DNA of 64,000 bases from Mimachlamys varia. Taxonomy: Eukaryota; Mollusca; Bivalvia; Pectinida; Pectinidae. The stretch is from assembly GCA_947623455.1 (NCBI GenBank), contig OX392529.1:868001-932000 (forward strand), given 5' to 3'. Numbering within the stretch: the first letter of the stretch is position 1; the number at the start of each line of letters is the position of its first letter. Of the stretch, positions 22,425-34,238 are shown in pieces. The notes under the pieces are model-generated. The model ran no database searches. It had not been told where the DNA came from and saw only the letters and a list, made by a program, of their open reading frames with translations. A program made the position numbers and the translations under genes.

Positions 22425-23229
22425 AACTTAAAAGTTTAATCAGTTTGAAAACCGACGTTTTTTTCCAGTAGTACATTTTTATACGACTCATTCTTAAATC
22501 TTGAAAAGTTGGACAAATTAGCAAAAAATGGTATTCATCCTCTATATCACCAGATTTGCAGACACTGCAAGTACGTTCATTTCTATTGATATTTCGATAT
22601 CGACCTGTTTCAATATGTAGCGTATGTGCTGATTAACGTATCTTAGTCAAAGCAATTCTATTACGCTTTGGGATATATTTACAAAAATAATGCTGCAATG
22701 TTATATCATCAACTAAATGTCTATACAAATGATATTTCGGGGAGTTCTCTAATATTTTGAACATCTCTTGTCGTGCATTATCAAAAATTCTCTGCTTAAT
22801 AACTGGCAGGGCTGCAGATATATTTAAATTTCTTTGATTTAACCACATTTCACCTAACCATATGACAAAGTTTATTTTTCACAAATGTTACCAAATTAAA
22901 GACACTATTTCTTTTCGGCATGTTCATGAGCTCCTCATAAGCAGCTCATAAGCAGCTTTTAGGATACAGTTTTTAGTATTTAATAGCTTGAACCAATATT
23001 TAATTACATTATATTGCTGGGTATATATAATTGGAAATCTACCCAATTCAAAATATACCATATTATTACATGTGGATTTCTTGACATGTAAAATCTTTTT
23101 ACAAAATTCCAAATGAACTTTTTCAATATCTATACCTTTACACGAGCCCCATACTTCAGAGGCATAACACAGTATACTTGCAACATATGTGTCAAACAGT
23201 TTGACTAAAGTACAACAATTTAAATTCAT
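22425..23229 (-). pseudogene. LINE RT thumb and C-terminal CCHC motif (second family)
   Basis: Fragments read LFDTYVASILCYASEVWG, then LWLNQRNLNIS-type sequence, then a zinc motif CSVCKSGDIEDEYHFLLICP (C-x2-C, H, C) near 22,515-22,575, and a stop near 22,425. The zinc motif after the RT is typical of several LINE groups. Frames break at about 23,230, 22,900 and 22,640. Confidence 0.75.
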
Positions 23230-23235
23230 ATTTCT

Positions 23236-24430
23236 TCATTTCGTATATAATGCGAATACAGCCTTTCGACCTTGCCCTGATAGTTGCTTTTGTACAACAT
23301 TGAATTTGTCGTTTGATTTAAATAAAATTCCAAGATAAGTTAACTGTTCCACAACTTCTAATTTCTTTCCATCAAAAAACCATACCTCATCATTTTGTAA
23401 CCGGCCTCTATTTCTAAAGACAACAATTTTTGTTTTGTCAGTATTTACAGTCAGTTTCCATGAATTTGCATAAACAAATAGTCTGTTCAACATATTCTGT
23501 AGGACCTCTGCTGAATCAGCTAGAAGCACCAAAACGTCCGCATACATTAATAGAAAGGGACTAAGTTCTCCAAATTCATATGGCTTAATACCGTTAATAA
23601 TAAAATCATTTTCAAAGTCGTTTACGTACATTGAAAACATTATTGGGGATAAAATTTCCCCTTGGGCGAGGCCCAGATTATTAACAAAAAAATTGGAACA
23701 TTTTCCATTAGTTGAAATGCATGTCTTGACTTTTTTGTACATCGCTTTCAGGATTAATAACAGCTTCCCTCGAATTCCTAGTTTAGATAATTTGTACCAC
23801 AATTTACAACGATCAATAGAGTCAAACGCTCTCCTGTAATCAACAATATAAACGTTTACTACTATTTAAAGACTTCGTAATTATAGCATGTAACGCAAAA
23901 ATTGCATCTACCGTACTAGACCCAGGTCTAAAACCAAATTGAGCATCAGTGATAATATCATTCGACTCTGACCACTCTATTAGTCTTTTGTTCAGTATAG
24001 ATGTAAATAGTTTCGCCATACAACTTAAGAGACTGATACCTCGGTAATCTTCAGGAAAACATCCAGAATTAAATACATATAATATGCAAATAGTATGCAG
24101 AGCTTGTAATAAAATGTCACCAGCTTCGATGAAATATTCGTTTAATAAGCCATCGAATCCATGTGCCTTTTCACGTTTCAGGCATTTTATGGCACTTCTA
24201 ATTTCGTCCATAGATATATTGTAGTCCAGCTCATCAAACACAGGGTCCATATCAGCATGACTATTATTGTAGTGCTGATCACTGTCAGTCGAGTCTGGTT
24301 GGGCTGCAACGCCCTTAAAATGATGAAAGAAATCATCCAAAGATATATTTGTTACATTGGATTTTTTACTCGAAATTTTTTTGTAAAAATATCGTGGATT
24401 GGTTTTTATGCAGATACTCCAACATTTCAC
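23236..24430 (-). pseudogene. LINE reverse transcriptase (second family), frameshifted, YADD changed to YADV
   Basis: The upstream part (24,430-23,840) holds KREKAHGFDGLLNEYF, YRGISLLSCMAKLFTSILN and QFGFRPGSSTVDAIF. A one-base frameshift near 23,830-23,845 separates it from DYRRAFDSIDR and then GLAQGEILSPIMFSMYVNDF. The catalytic box reads MYADV instead of YADD: the codon at 23,533-23,535 encodes Val where Asp is required for metal binding. The protein could not be active. The motif set (GLAQGE..LSP, NYRGI..LLS) differs clearly from the other two LINE families here. Confidence 0.85.
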
Positions 24431-24641
24431 CTTCGAACTTCCTATACTGTCTTTTACATTTTGCCCCCGCGCGTTTATACACCCGTTTTTGCCTTACAAG
24501 TAGTTCATGATTTTCTTTACTTGTGTTTTTATTAAAAATGCTCAATGTCGCTAGATAGCGTCCTCTGAACTCGTGTAACTGCCTGTCGAACCAGGGTTTA
24601 CTTTCCTGACGAACTCGCGAGCGTGGGATGGGTTGATTAGA

Positions 24642-25280
24642 CTAGTCTGGTGACCTTGAGCTGCTACAAGTAGCACGTGATGACCCCTGTGACCTCGTAG
24701 TAAATAGTGATAGTATTTGTAATAGTTCATGCGTGAAATCGTATACACTGGAGTTTATAGCCTCTTTTGTGAATTCTCCGTCAATGGTTGCCACCCGATT
24801 AATATTGTCTATATTATCTCTAATTGCATTTAAACATTGTTCTTTATTACTTTCGTTCCATTTATATTTTGGTCTACTTACACCCGATGTTGTGTCGACT
24901 GGCGTGCCCTGCGAAGATGCCATTTTCAACTGGACGTGTAGGGGGGCGTGGTCAGAATATTCAGTAAAACTACATACAATAAAGTTTTTAATATAAGGGA
25001 AAAGTACAGTATGCACAATAAGATAATCAATTGTACTCAGACCATTTGTACCATTGAAAGTAAAATCATTTGAAAAAGTATATAATCCTCTGCCATTCAG
25101 GATCCTCAGACCTGTGGCCTTGCACGAGTTTAATAATCTAGTACCATATTCATTCAGGACCTTATCTTGGTTATTACGTTTATCAAAACTGACATCATTT
25201 TCATAATTAAAAAAATGTTTTACCTTTTGTTGCAAATTTTTAGCTAAATCATCGTTTTCAACAAAATCATCATTGTGGAG
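24642..25280 (-). pseudogene. LINE endonuclease C-terminal part (second family)
   Basis: Reads ..GTRLLNSCKATGLRILNGR..STIDYLIV..EYSDHAPLHVQL. The SDHAPL element is the conserved C-terminal catalytic motif of APE-type endonucleases and STIDYLI is the usual preceding motif. The N-terminal catalytic parts are missing because of 5' truncation. The frame is lost near 24,640-24,750, before the RT. Confidence 0.8.
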
Positions 25281-25527
25281 AAAAGACAGAATACAACCCG
25301 ACCAGGTAAAAGTAATTTGACCTCGGTCTAGCCTCTGGTGTGGCAAGCGTTTCTTTTTGACATCTCCCATTTTGCCCGACACGGAACACGGACGCGGACA
25401 CCGAGGTTGTCTCGAAATATTAAGTAAACAATCCTGAATATATATCTGTTCCATTGCAGCATTCAATCACCACTGTTACTTGACGACCCAATTTTGAATT
25501 ATGATATATAACTGAATTCCATTGCAG

Positions 25528-25601
25528 CATTAACTCAACCGATGACGAGGCTACAATTTTAGCAGAAGATACCATCCTAGAAGAACAGGAGGAACCCACA
25601 G
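25528..25601 (+). CDS. Exon-like segment alpha-1 (acidic), unknown host gene
   Basis: A 74-bp segment follows the acceptor CCATTGCAG and ends at ACAG before GCGAGA, a GC donor or a mutated GT. Read with phase (1 base + codons + 1 base) it gives INSTDDEATILAEDTILEEQ then EEPT. Against alpha-3 (41,359) most differences are synonymous (GCT/GCG, TTA/TTG, GAT/GAC, ACC/ACG, CTA/CTC), a sign of past selection on protein. A fragmentary relative, without a donor, precedes it at about 25,460. No domain was recognised; the segment is rich in Glu/Asp. Confidence 0.5.
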
Positions 25602-25667
25602 GCGAGAAAAGACAAAAATACTTCAAATATATTTTGAATTATGATATATAACTGAATTCCATTGCAG

Positions 25668-25711
25668 CATTCAATCACCATTATTATTTGAAGAGGAGGA
25701 GCAACCGAAAG
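25668..25711 (+). CDS. Exon-like segment alpha-2
   Basis: 44 bp after the acceptor CCATTGCAG, ending AAAG before the donor GTGAGA. It encodes IQSPLLFEEEEQPK. The length class (2 mod 3), splice sites and acidic end match the other alpha segments. It lies only 67 bp after alpha-1, so one of the two is probably a non-functional duplicate. Confidence 0.45.
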
Positions 25712-25746
25712 GTGAGAAAAGACAGAACACAACCCGACCAGGTTAA

Positions 25747-26127
25747 AGGCCCAATATACGTAACTTTCGGCAAAACTTGAAGCGGAAATCAGGCCTAATA
25801 ACTTATTATATTTATAGATTTAGTTAAGAAAGTTATTAACTGATATCAGCAATATTCAAGATGAGTTCTTTCGCGGTTACTGGTACAGCAGCAGTTGAAA
25901 CACGCTATTTGTAAACACGCGTCCTTTTCTTACCGTCTGTTTGTTGTTGAAGTGGGCCCCACCTGAATTATTTTCACTTCTTTGGATTTTTCTGTCAAGA
26001 GTTTCTTGTTAGTTACTGCTAATGTTTACTTCGTTTTAGGCTTATTTTTGCATGGTTATCAACTGGATTTTTTTTCAGAATTTCTCAGAATCACGATAAA
26101 ATCTTGAAAGTTACGTATATTGGGCCT
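25747..26127. mobile_element. TTAA-flanked MITE, 381 bp, copy 2
   Basis: Same AGGCCCAATATACGTAACTT ends as 10,110-10,494, with TTAA at 25,743-25,746 and 26,128-26,131. The host sequence is the repeated intron block after alpha exons; the equivalent sites after alpha-3 (about 41,471) and alpha-4 (about 56,882) read CCAGGTAAAAGTAA and are unoccupied. Confidence 0.93.
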
Positions 26128-27494
26128 TTAAAGTAGTGTGAACTCGGTGTAGCCTCTGGTGTGGACAGCGTTTGTCACTATTGTTACGGCACGCATCAAA
26201 ACTATTTTCAAAGTTCTCGTCATTCTGTCCCAAAACTTTTGAGGAATATCTTGGTAACATTTAACAAGTTTTCAGTCTGTTCAGAATGTGCAACTAAGAT
26301 GAATACAAAGAAATACAAATTACTACAAAAGGACATTTGAATGACACTTTGACTTATTGCAACAATATACACATGAAGAAAGTGACAAGTCCAAAGTTTT
26401 AAGCAGAGATATATGTAAATGAAATTACACAAACCCTAGGTAGCCCAACATCAATACTGTATCCTCTTGACCGTTTTTTTCCCTCAAAAATAACATCAGA
26501 AAAGAGGCTCAGAGGGCCTTTATCGATCACATGGATACATTGGTACAAAATCTGTTTTACTTCTCTAATTTGGTTCAAATATATTCTGTACTTTATGAGA
26601 AGTAGGCATTTAAAATGCTTTTCCTCTATTTCCCCGATTTGACCCGCCCCTTCGGCCCCAGGGGGTCAGCCCTATTGTTTATACAAAATCTGTTCCCTTC
26701 CTCCAAAGGATGTTTCTGACCAAATGTAGTTCAAATCTGTTCAGTACTTTATGACTAGTAGGCATTTAAAATGCTTTTCCTCTATTTCCTCTATTGGGCC
26801 CCACCCCTCCGGCCCCAAGGGGGACAATGTCTCCATTTATACAAAATCTATTCCCTTCCCCCAAAGGATGTTTCTGACCAGATTTAGTTCAAAACCATTC
26901 AGTACTTTATGACTAGATGGCATTTAAAAGCCGTCCTCTTTTTCCCCTATTGGGCTCCGCCCCTCCGGCCCGAGGGGGGTCAGAAGCACCATTTATACAA
27001 AATCTCTTCCCATCCCCTAAAGGATGTTTCTGAACAAATTTGGTTCAAATCTATTCAGTACTAGTATACATTTACACCTGGTATCAATATCTGACTTATA
27101 TTATAGTGCAACCCTAAAGTCCCCTAAAATCTTTTACTGTAAGACATTTAGAAGAACATGTTAAGATTAAACATATTTTACCCCTGTGACCTTGTAAAAC
27201 AACATCATTTTCATTTTCAAATTTTGTTTGGCTTCATCCCAAGACGCTACCAGCCAAATATCAAAAAAAAAATGGCTGCTGACCAGGTCACACCTATGTG
27301 GTAGGCCTCTCATTTTTCTGTGTGCAAAATGAGGTTTTTAATCCTGTATGGTGGAAAATAATTACATGGAAAAATTCCTTAGGACTCAGTCAACATATTG
27401 AAAAGAAAAATGATGTTATTCCAAGTGGATTTATATGTGGATTGATTTGGATTAATTGTTGAGCAGTAGATTATAGACAGTACAGTTAAGTGAC

Positions 27495-28358
27495 ATGCCA
27501 AGGAGGAAAAGCAAACCAGCTAAAAGGAAAGTCAGAGGAAGTGCAAATAGTATCAACAGTGACAAACAGGAGCAAAAAAGACAGAAACACCAAGTAAGAG
27601 ATAGAGAAAGTGATTTAAGTGACTCTAATTCAGTTTCTGAATATTCTGACTGCATTGACATTGATACAAGTATATTCAAAATGGCTGCCAATGACAACAC
27701 CCAATCTGACCTTGTTGATGCTATTATAGCTGCTCTTCAAAATCCTCAAGTGATAGAAAGCATTGCTAGTGCAGTAACTGTTAGCCTGAACAAGAAAATT
27801 GACTCATTGCAGGAAGAAATTGTAATCAGGGATAAGAAGATCCTAGAATTAGAATCCAGAGTAGATGACCTTGAAATGTATGGCCGCCGTAATGGCATTA
27901 GTGTACATGGCATTCCAGAGAAAGAGCATGAAAATACAGACATGATGGTACTAGATGTAGCCAAAGCAATCGGCGCCAAGATTCCAGAATTTGGACTTGG
28001 AAGAAGTCACAGAGTGGGACCCAGGCGGGAGGGAAACTCACCCAGACCCATAATAGCGAAGTCCATATCGCATGATTTCAAAGTTGAAATCCTGAGTAAG
28101 AAAAAGGTGTTAAAGGACCTTGACCCAACCAAAATTATCCAAGGATGCAAAAAGATCTACATTAATGAAGATCTCACTAAAGAAAGATCCAACTGGGCCA
28201 AACCAGCGCGCAAAATGAAGGTAGATGGTAAATGCATGGACACATGGACAAGAGATGGTGTAATCTTTGTGAAAACTAGTGAAAAAAGAATTCATCGTGT
28301 AAACTCATTAACCGAACTAGAAACACTGACAAGAAATCTCTATGGTAACATTGGGTAG
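27495..28358 (+). CDS. LINE ORF1 protein (RNA-binding, coiled coil)
   Basis: 287 codons, intact. Residues 1-60 are basic then Ser/Asp-rich (PRRKSKPAKRK start, probably nuclear or RNA binding). About residues 95-125 form a heptad-rich coiled coil (LQEEIVIRDKKILELESRVD). About 126-225 hold the RRM-like core with MYGRRNGISVHGIPE, and the rest is a basic C-terminal domain (KKIYINEDLTKERSNWAKPA). This order (basic tail, coiled coil, RRM, CTD) is that of L1-type ORF1 proteins, which trimerise, coat the element RNA and act as nucleic-acid chaperones. The start at 27,495 is the first ATG, 232 bp from the element end. Confidence 0.85.
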   Translation: MPRRKSKPAKRKVRGSANSINSDKQEQKRQKHQVRDRESDLSDSNSVSEYSDCIDIDTSIFKMAANDNTQSDLVDAIIAALQNPQVIESIASAVTVSLNKKIDSLQEEIVIRDKKILELESRVDDLEMYGRRNGISVHGIPEKEHENTDMMVLDVAKAIGAKIPEFGLGRSHRVGPRREGNSPRPIIAKSISHDFKVEILSKKKVLKDLDPTKIIQGCKKIYINEDLTKERSNWAKPARKMKVDGKCMDTWTRDGVIFVKTSEKRIHRVNSLTELETLTRNLYGNIG

Positions 28359-29827
28359 GCAGTTATATATAATTACCTCCGTGCCCATATATACATTCCA
28401 GTTCAATTAATCCATATACATTTTAAGTGACAGTTAAATTTGCTCTTGTCAGTCAAACAGACTGACTAGACCTACATGCTCTAGATGTTATATACCTTAT
28501 ACTTATATCAAATGGCATCTTCATAAAAACCATGAAATTGTACATGTATATTTTCACTTAAATGCTGCATTATTATATTGCACATACATGTATATATATA
28601 TATAATGTCTTATTCCTGTCACCTATTTACTCTGAATCAATACTAGTATCTAAAACCAAAACATTAATATACATTTGTATACCACACAATTAAATCCTAT
28701 TAACTAGCCAATGTGTATTAACATGATTACAAAAATGTACCTGTAATTACAAATTACTGAAACACATTATTAGTGCATATATACATTTTTGCATATGTAT
28801 ATTTCTAATTTGTCACCTTACTAATATTGAACTCTATGTCATATTTATTGAACAAGTATAATAACTGTAACCTAATTATCATCTACCATGTAGTTGCATG
28901 TACATGATTACATTTTAGTTTTTACTGAAATGCTGCATTATAACTAAGTGCAATTTAGTATCTAAAATATTAAATATCTTTATATAGCACAATTAAAACT
29001 TTTTAGCCAACATGTATTACTAATTAAGGTACTTACCTGGTACCTATATATTACAATAATAGCACTTGTTGATGATCATGATCATGACCCAAATTGAACC
29101 CCTGCATGCTTACAGGAAGTTTACACAGGAAGTGAATACTTGTCTGATCTGGATCACTTGTGAGTTTTATAAAGAATAAATAAATCATAGGTGAAAGAAG
29201 CTTTAAAAAGACCAAGAATGCACATGCATGGCAAATAGACTACTGTGCAACGATTCCTACCAGCTATATCTTTAAAAGTAACTCAAAATGAGCTGAAAAC
29301 AGGTATCTTGTATCTTTTTTAATGGCATCAAAATGTTTTCCCTGTGCTATATATATATTTGAAGGTAAAATATTGTGTTTTTTACATTCTTTTAGTTTAC
29401 CCAGGTATACATTTATGTTTTTGCAACAGAACTTTCTTCATGAATGCTCATGCAGAAGCATAAGTGCATGTATTATTGACATCAGTTTAAAATATCTTAG
29501 TATGACATACTGCAGCTTATTAAGTATTTCATTGTTTTCTTTTCTATTATATTTTGTTCTTTTTCCTGCATGCAATTAGATGAAGTATGTATATTTATTT
29601 TTGCATTCAGATACCTAAATTTGTTTTGTTGATCAATATGGTTTCTAAATTTAAAACCAAGACCGGTTTTTCTGTTTATAAAACTCTCTTCTCTATTTTC
29701 TCATTTATTGTCTCTTCTCTATCCTTTCCTTGTTCTTTAAACTCCACCTTGAGAGAGTGCAATGACCTATGTGCTCAAAGCCTGTTGGGCTTAACAGATG
29801 TTGTCCGATGTTTTCCTTTGAACGAGA
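28359..29827 (+). other. Long inter-ORF spacer of the LINE
   Basis: About 1.47 kb, AT-rich and non-coding. It holds two diverged copies of a segment with AAATGCTGCATTAT, TAGTATCTAAAA, CACAATTAAA and TAGCCAA (about 28,560-28,720 and 28,930-29,010). Such a long gap is unusual between LINE ORFs; how ORF2 is translated is not evident. Confidence 0.6.
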
Positions 29828-32800
29828 TTGCCCTTATCCTCAGATATTTTCATTTTTTTGCTTTTAGTAATGGGTAGTGATATCACAACTCATTGTATGA
29901 GGATTGGGCAGTTCCATGTAAAACTTCTGAGACATAATAGAAAAAAAATATTTACACTGCTTGATATGTATTTTTGTAATTACTACCTATGCTATGGGAT
30001 AATCTCAGTTCCCATCTTCCTTTACGTAACTATCATAATGAGAGAAAGATTAATTGAACAACCAATTACCCAGAGAGACCGAGCTTGGAACTATACTATC
30101 TGCACAATATCTTTGATATTCTCCATATGTATTGTTATTGTCATATCTCTCTTGCTCACCTTAGCAAATGATATTGAAAGTAATCCAGGACCAACAATAA
30201 GCAACTCTGTACCACACTCTGTCAAAGAATTAAAACTATGTCATCTCAATGTACGAAGTATTGTTAACAAAGTTGACCACATATCTTTAGAAATGTCAGA
30301 CTTTGACATAATAACAGTGAGTGAAACATGGTTAGATTCAACAATAGATACTAGTACATTATACATAGATGGCTATCAACCACCAAGTAGAATGGATAGA
30401 AATCGGCATGGTGGTGGTGTACTGACTTATGTTAAAAATCATATACCATATACAGTAAGAAATGACTTAAATGTTAATAATCTTGAATCCCTATGGATAG
30501 AAATCAAACACAGAAACAGGTCTTTACTTATAGGTACATATTATATTCACCCACGTTTTAAAGACTGGGACTTGCTCCAATTGTCAGTTGAACAAGCTTT
30601 AAACGTTAATAAAAACCTGGTTATACTTGGTGATTTTAATGAAGATCTACTAATTCCAGAAAAGTCTAAAAATATCAACAACCTACTGAACAATTTTAAC
30701 CTTACTCAACTGATAAAAGACCCAACTCGTATTACAGAGAACTCCAGTACTCTAATTGATTTAATTATTGTTAGTAATTATATCCGAATTTCCTCAGTTG
30801 GTGTCCTAGACCCTATCTGCAGTGATCATTGTCCGGTACATGTTAGCTTGGAACAATTCAAATATCCTTGCCACACATACACACGTAGAATATGGAAATA
30901 TGAAGAAGGAGATTATGACTTATATAGGCAGAAAATCTGTGACAGCAATATGGACATGACTAACTTAAGTATTGATGATCAGGTAACAAAAATCACAACA
31001 AATATAATAAAAGCAGCTATAGAATCTATACCAAACAAATTTGTAACCATACGCACACAGGACAAGCCATGGATGCATAATGAAATACGGAAACAAATTA
31101 GAATCAGAAATCGTATACATAAATCAGCTAAATCTAACAACACAACAGCACTTTGGGCAAATTTCAGGAAAAAAAGAAATGAAGTGATTTCTCTCATTCG
31201 TAAAGCAAAGATTGACTACATGAACAAAACATGCAATAAACTACATGAGGAAAATCTTACTCCACGTAGTTGGTGGAAAATAGCGAAACAGTTTTTCAAG
31301 CAGACAGCTGACAGTCAATATCCACCCATTGCACATAATAATTCAACACACTGCTTGTCTGGTGAAAAAGCAGACATATTTAATCATTTTTTCACTGAAC
31401 AAACAAACTTAGATGACACAAACATGACATTGCCCCAACACAAAATACCACCATACGTTTTAGAAAATATACACATATCCCCAACTGATGTAGAAGATGC
31501 TCTGAAATAAATTAACGTCAATAAAGCTAGTGGTCATGATCAAGTAAGTCCTAAGCTACTGCAAGAAGCCAGTACACTGTTGTCTGCTCCACTTTCTGAA
31601 ATATTCAATGATTCTTTATCGTCAAATGTGTTCCCTACATCCTGGAAAATAGCGAATGTTATACCTGTACACAAAAAGGGTGATAAATCCTTAGTCTCAA
31701 ACTATAGACCTATATCTCTCCTTAGTTGTTTAGCAAAAGTTTTTGAAAAGTGTGTATTTAAACATGTATATAATTTTCTTCATGAAAATAAGTGTATTAC
31801 TATTCATCAGTCTGGGTTTACTCCAAAAGATTCTTCTACCTATCAATTAACAGACATAATAAACACTATTTTCCAGGCTGTTGACAATGGTAGGGAGATT
31901 AGGGTTGTGTTTTGCGATATAAGTAAGGCCTTTGACAGAGTGTGGCACAGAGGATTACTATTTAAATTAAGGCAAAATGGGATAACAGGAAATTTGTTAG
32001 CATGGTTTGAAAACTATCTTTCAGATAGAAAACAAAAGGTCATTATAGAAGGAAGTTCCTCAAAAATAGAGCTAATACATGCCGGAGTACCTCAAGGCTC
32101 AATACTTGGACCTCTACTTTTTATTTTATTTATTAACGATATAGTTACTGAAATTAGTGCCAGCATACGTCTATTTGCTGACGACACCTCATTATTCCTA
32201 ATTGTTGAAGATCCTGTAAGGTCAGCAGAAATCCTTAACTCTGACCTATCTAAAATCAGTACCTGGGCTGAACAATGGCTGGTAAACTTTAATGCGAAGA
32301 AAACTGAAAGCATGATTCTTTCCAAGAGACGCTCAATAACTAACCACCCACCTCTATTAATGAACAATATCCCAATACAACAAGTGGCACAACACACACA
32401 TCTGGGACTCACAATACATGAAAACTGTAAATGGCACCAGCACATCACAAACATACTTACTAAGGCATGGAAGAGAATAGACATTTTGCGAGCACTAAAA
32501 TTTAAACTAGATAGAAAGTCACTTGAACTAATGTACTTTTCATATATACGTCCTTTATTAGAATATGCAGACATAGTCTGGGGAAATTGTAATCAGCAAG
32601 ACACTCACGAGATCGAAAAAACTACAGACAGAAGCTGGACGTATAGTAACAGGGGCAACAAAATCTGCATCATCAAATTCAATAACTATAGAAACTGGGT
32701 GGGAATTATTATCATATAGACGTTACAAACACAGAAAGATAGCAATGTACAATATGTATCATTCACATGCTCCTACATATCTACAAAACATACTACCCCC

Positions 32801-33314
32801 GAGCATTGGCACCTTCCAGAGTTATAGTCTACGGTCAAACTTAAATATACATCCCCCACTTAGCAAAACTAATATTTATCAGACTTCTTTTTTACCTACA
32901 GCTATACGTGAATGGAATTTAATTCCTGAGGAAATCAGAAACCTTCCTTCAATAGTCTCTTTTATAAAATATCTGAACCGAAATAAAATCAAAAAGCCAT
33001 CTTATTATTCTAGTGGACAGCGTCGGGCCCAGGTACTCCACACAAGACTACGTCTTGGGTGCAGCTCACTTAACTATGATTTGAACCGAAACCATATTGT
33101 TGAATCAGACCTATGTCAATGTGGTAAAATAGAGACAGCAACACACTTCCTATTAGAATGCACAAAGTACAGACAGATAAGAAATAAAACAATATCTAAG
33201 TTAAATTTAAATGTTAATATAATGCTTAATGGTGATCAAAATATGTCTCAGACAGAAAACACAGAAATCTTCGACCAAGTTCAAAGGTACATCACAACAT
33301 CAGGCAGATTCTAA
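29828..33314 (+). pseudogene. LINE ORF2: 2A leader, APE endonuclease, RT, CCHC; one stop and one frameshift
   Basis: About 1,160 codons. Residues 1-122 are a leader with a hydrophobic run (about 90-113) ending in the 2A motif DIESNPGP. The APE endonuclease follows, with LNVRSIVNK, SETWL, GGGVLTYVKN, GDFNEDL and SDHCPVHV. The RT contains NYRPISLLS, FCDISKAFDRVWH, GVPQGSILGPLLF and FADD. A C-terminal zinc motif, CQCGKIETATHFLLEC, precedes the stop at 33,314. Defects: TAA at 31,508-31,510 just before INVNKASGHD, and one extra A in a run of six at about 32,614-32,621 that shifts the frame. Otherwise conserved, so recently inactivated. Probably CR1/L2-like (inference). Confidence 0.9.
30170..30193 (+). 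other. 2A-type ribosome-skipping motif in LINE ORF2
   Basis: Encodes DIESNPGP at residues 115-122, an exact match to the known 2A core D-(V/I)-E-x-N-P-G-P. Skipping would occur between the final G and P and release a ~121-residue leader from the endonuclease-RT. The preceding ~24 residues are strongly hydrophobic, as in 2A sequences that double as signal peptides. 2A motifs at the start of LINE ORF2 are known from some CR1/L2-like elements of invertebrates. Confidence 0.9.
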
Positions 33315-33622
33315 GTACAAATAGCTATATAGGGAATCAATTCACTCTCTCAAACTCCTTTAACTTCTATCTTCTTTCTTTCATCAATACTTTTGCTCCT
33401 TTCTTTCAATATTATTTTCTTTTCTTGCTTGCCTAAAACATGTTCTACTTGTAAATATTTTATACAATTATGGTCAGCCAGAGATTATTAATGTTTGTTA
33501 ATTATTACTTGAAGGAGATAGCCTAAAATAAGACTATATGTCTTGTCGTCAGATCCTTCTAACTATGTATTTGTATTTATTAATGTATATGTATTTCTGT
33601 AAATAAAAATACTGTTTAAATC
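33315..33622 (+). other. LINE 3' UTR
   Basis: Pyrimidine-rich first third (CTTCTATCTTCTTTCTTTC), then AT-rich, ending with GTAAATAAAAATACTGTTTAAAT before the target duplication. There is no long poly(A). Confidence 0.8.
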
Positions 33623-34238
33623 AAATATCATGTCTCCAGGCATTTGGGTTTATCAGAAGAAGTTGCTTAAATCTTTGACCACTGTGACCTTTAACATGGG
33701 TCAAGGTCATTTTCTTTCGCAAACTTTGTCAAACATCATCCAAGGAAGCTTTCAGCTGTATATCATGCTTCTAGAGCTTTGGTTTTTTAGAAGAAGTTGT
33801 TTGAAGGTTTTAACAGATTTGACCATTGTAACCTTGAATATAGGTCAAGGTAATTTCTTTTCGCGAACTGTGTTGGGCATCATCCAAGGAACCTTTCTGC
33901 CAAATATCATGCTTCTATGGCTTCTGGTATTTCAGAAGAAGTCGTTTGAAGGTTTGACCTTTGTGACCTTGAATATAGGTCAAGGTAATTTCATTTCGCA
34001 AACTATGTCATGCTTCATCCAGCTAAAAATAATATCTCTAGGCGTTTTGGTTAATCAGTAGAGGAGAAGTGGTTCAGGACAAGTAGGGATTTATAGAAAA
34101 AGTTGACAGACGGACGACGGACGCTGCACCATGGCATAAGCTCACCAGCCATTTGGGCCAGGTGGGCTAAAAATATAACAAATGCGCAGGAAAACCATGT
34201 CCATGTTATCAATAAGCAAATCATTTTCACTGTTTCAG

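Larger units (their letters stand above)
22380..25280 (-). mobile_element. Second LINE family, 5'-truncated and decayed
   Basis: The minus strand carries, in order, the end of an APE endonuclease, an RT and a C-terminal CCHC zinc motif, with several frameshifts. At about 25,278 it joins the repeated intron block GAGAAAAGACAGAATACAAC, which elsewhere (41,446; 56,857) is uninterrupted. The 5' part of the LINE is therefore missing. Confidence 0.85.
27263..33622 (+). mobile_element. Third LINE family: near full-length 6.36-kb element with 2A motif
   Basis: It inserted into a 145-bp repeat unit. CAAATATC flanks both ends (27,255-27,262 and 33,623-33,630), and the uninterrupted sequence CCAAATATCATGTCTC is seen at about 11,226 and 20,464. 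Contents: a 232-bp 5' UTR starting with an A run, ORF1, a 1.47-kb spacer, ORF2, and a 300-bp 3' UTR ending with AATAAAAATACTG. Because both UTRs and ORFs are present with a target duplication, this is a full-length insertion, later broken by one stop and one frameshift in ORF2. Confidence 0.9.
26499..34172 (+). mobile_element. Composite hairpin-ended element interrupted by a full LINE
   Basis: It begins with a palindromic AAAGAGGCTCAGAGGGCCT-like head. Then come about three 150-bp units (26,570-27,060), a CACCTGGTATCAATATCTGAC segment, and 145-bp units broken by the LINE at 27,263-33,622 and resumed to about 34,060. It ends with GGCATAAGCTCACCAG, a hairpin and CTAAAAA at 34,172. The fourth cassette (about 57,448-57,470) reads CACCAGAAAAAATGTAACAA and is the unoccupied equivalent. 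Without the LINE the element is about 1.3 kb. Confidence 0.65.

Noticed and set aside
27495..33314. A host protein-coding gene on the plus strand
   Set aside because: ORF1 with coiled coil and RRM, APE endonuclease, RT and an 8-bp target duplication identify a LINE.
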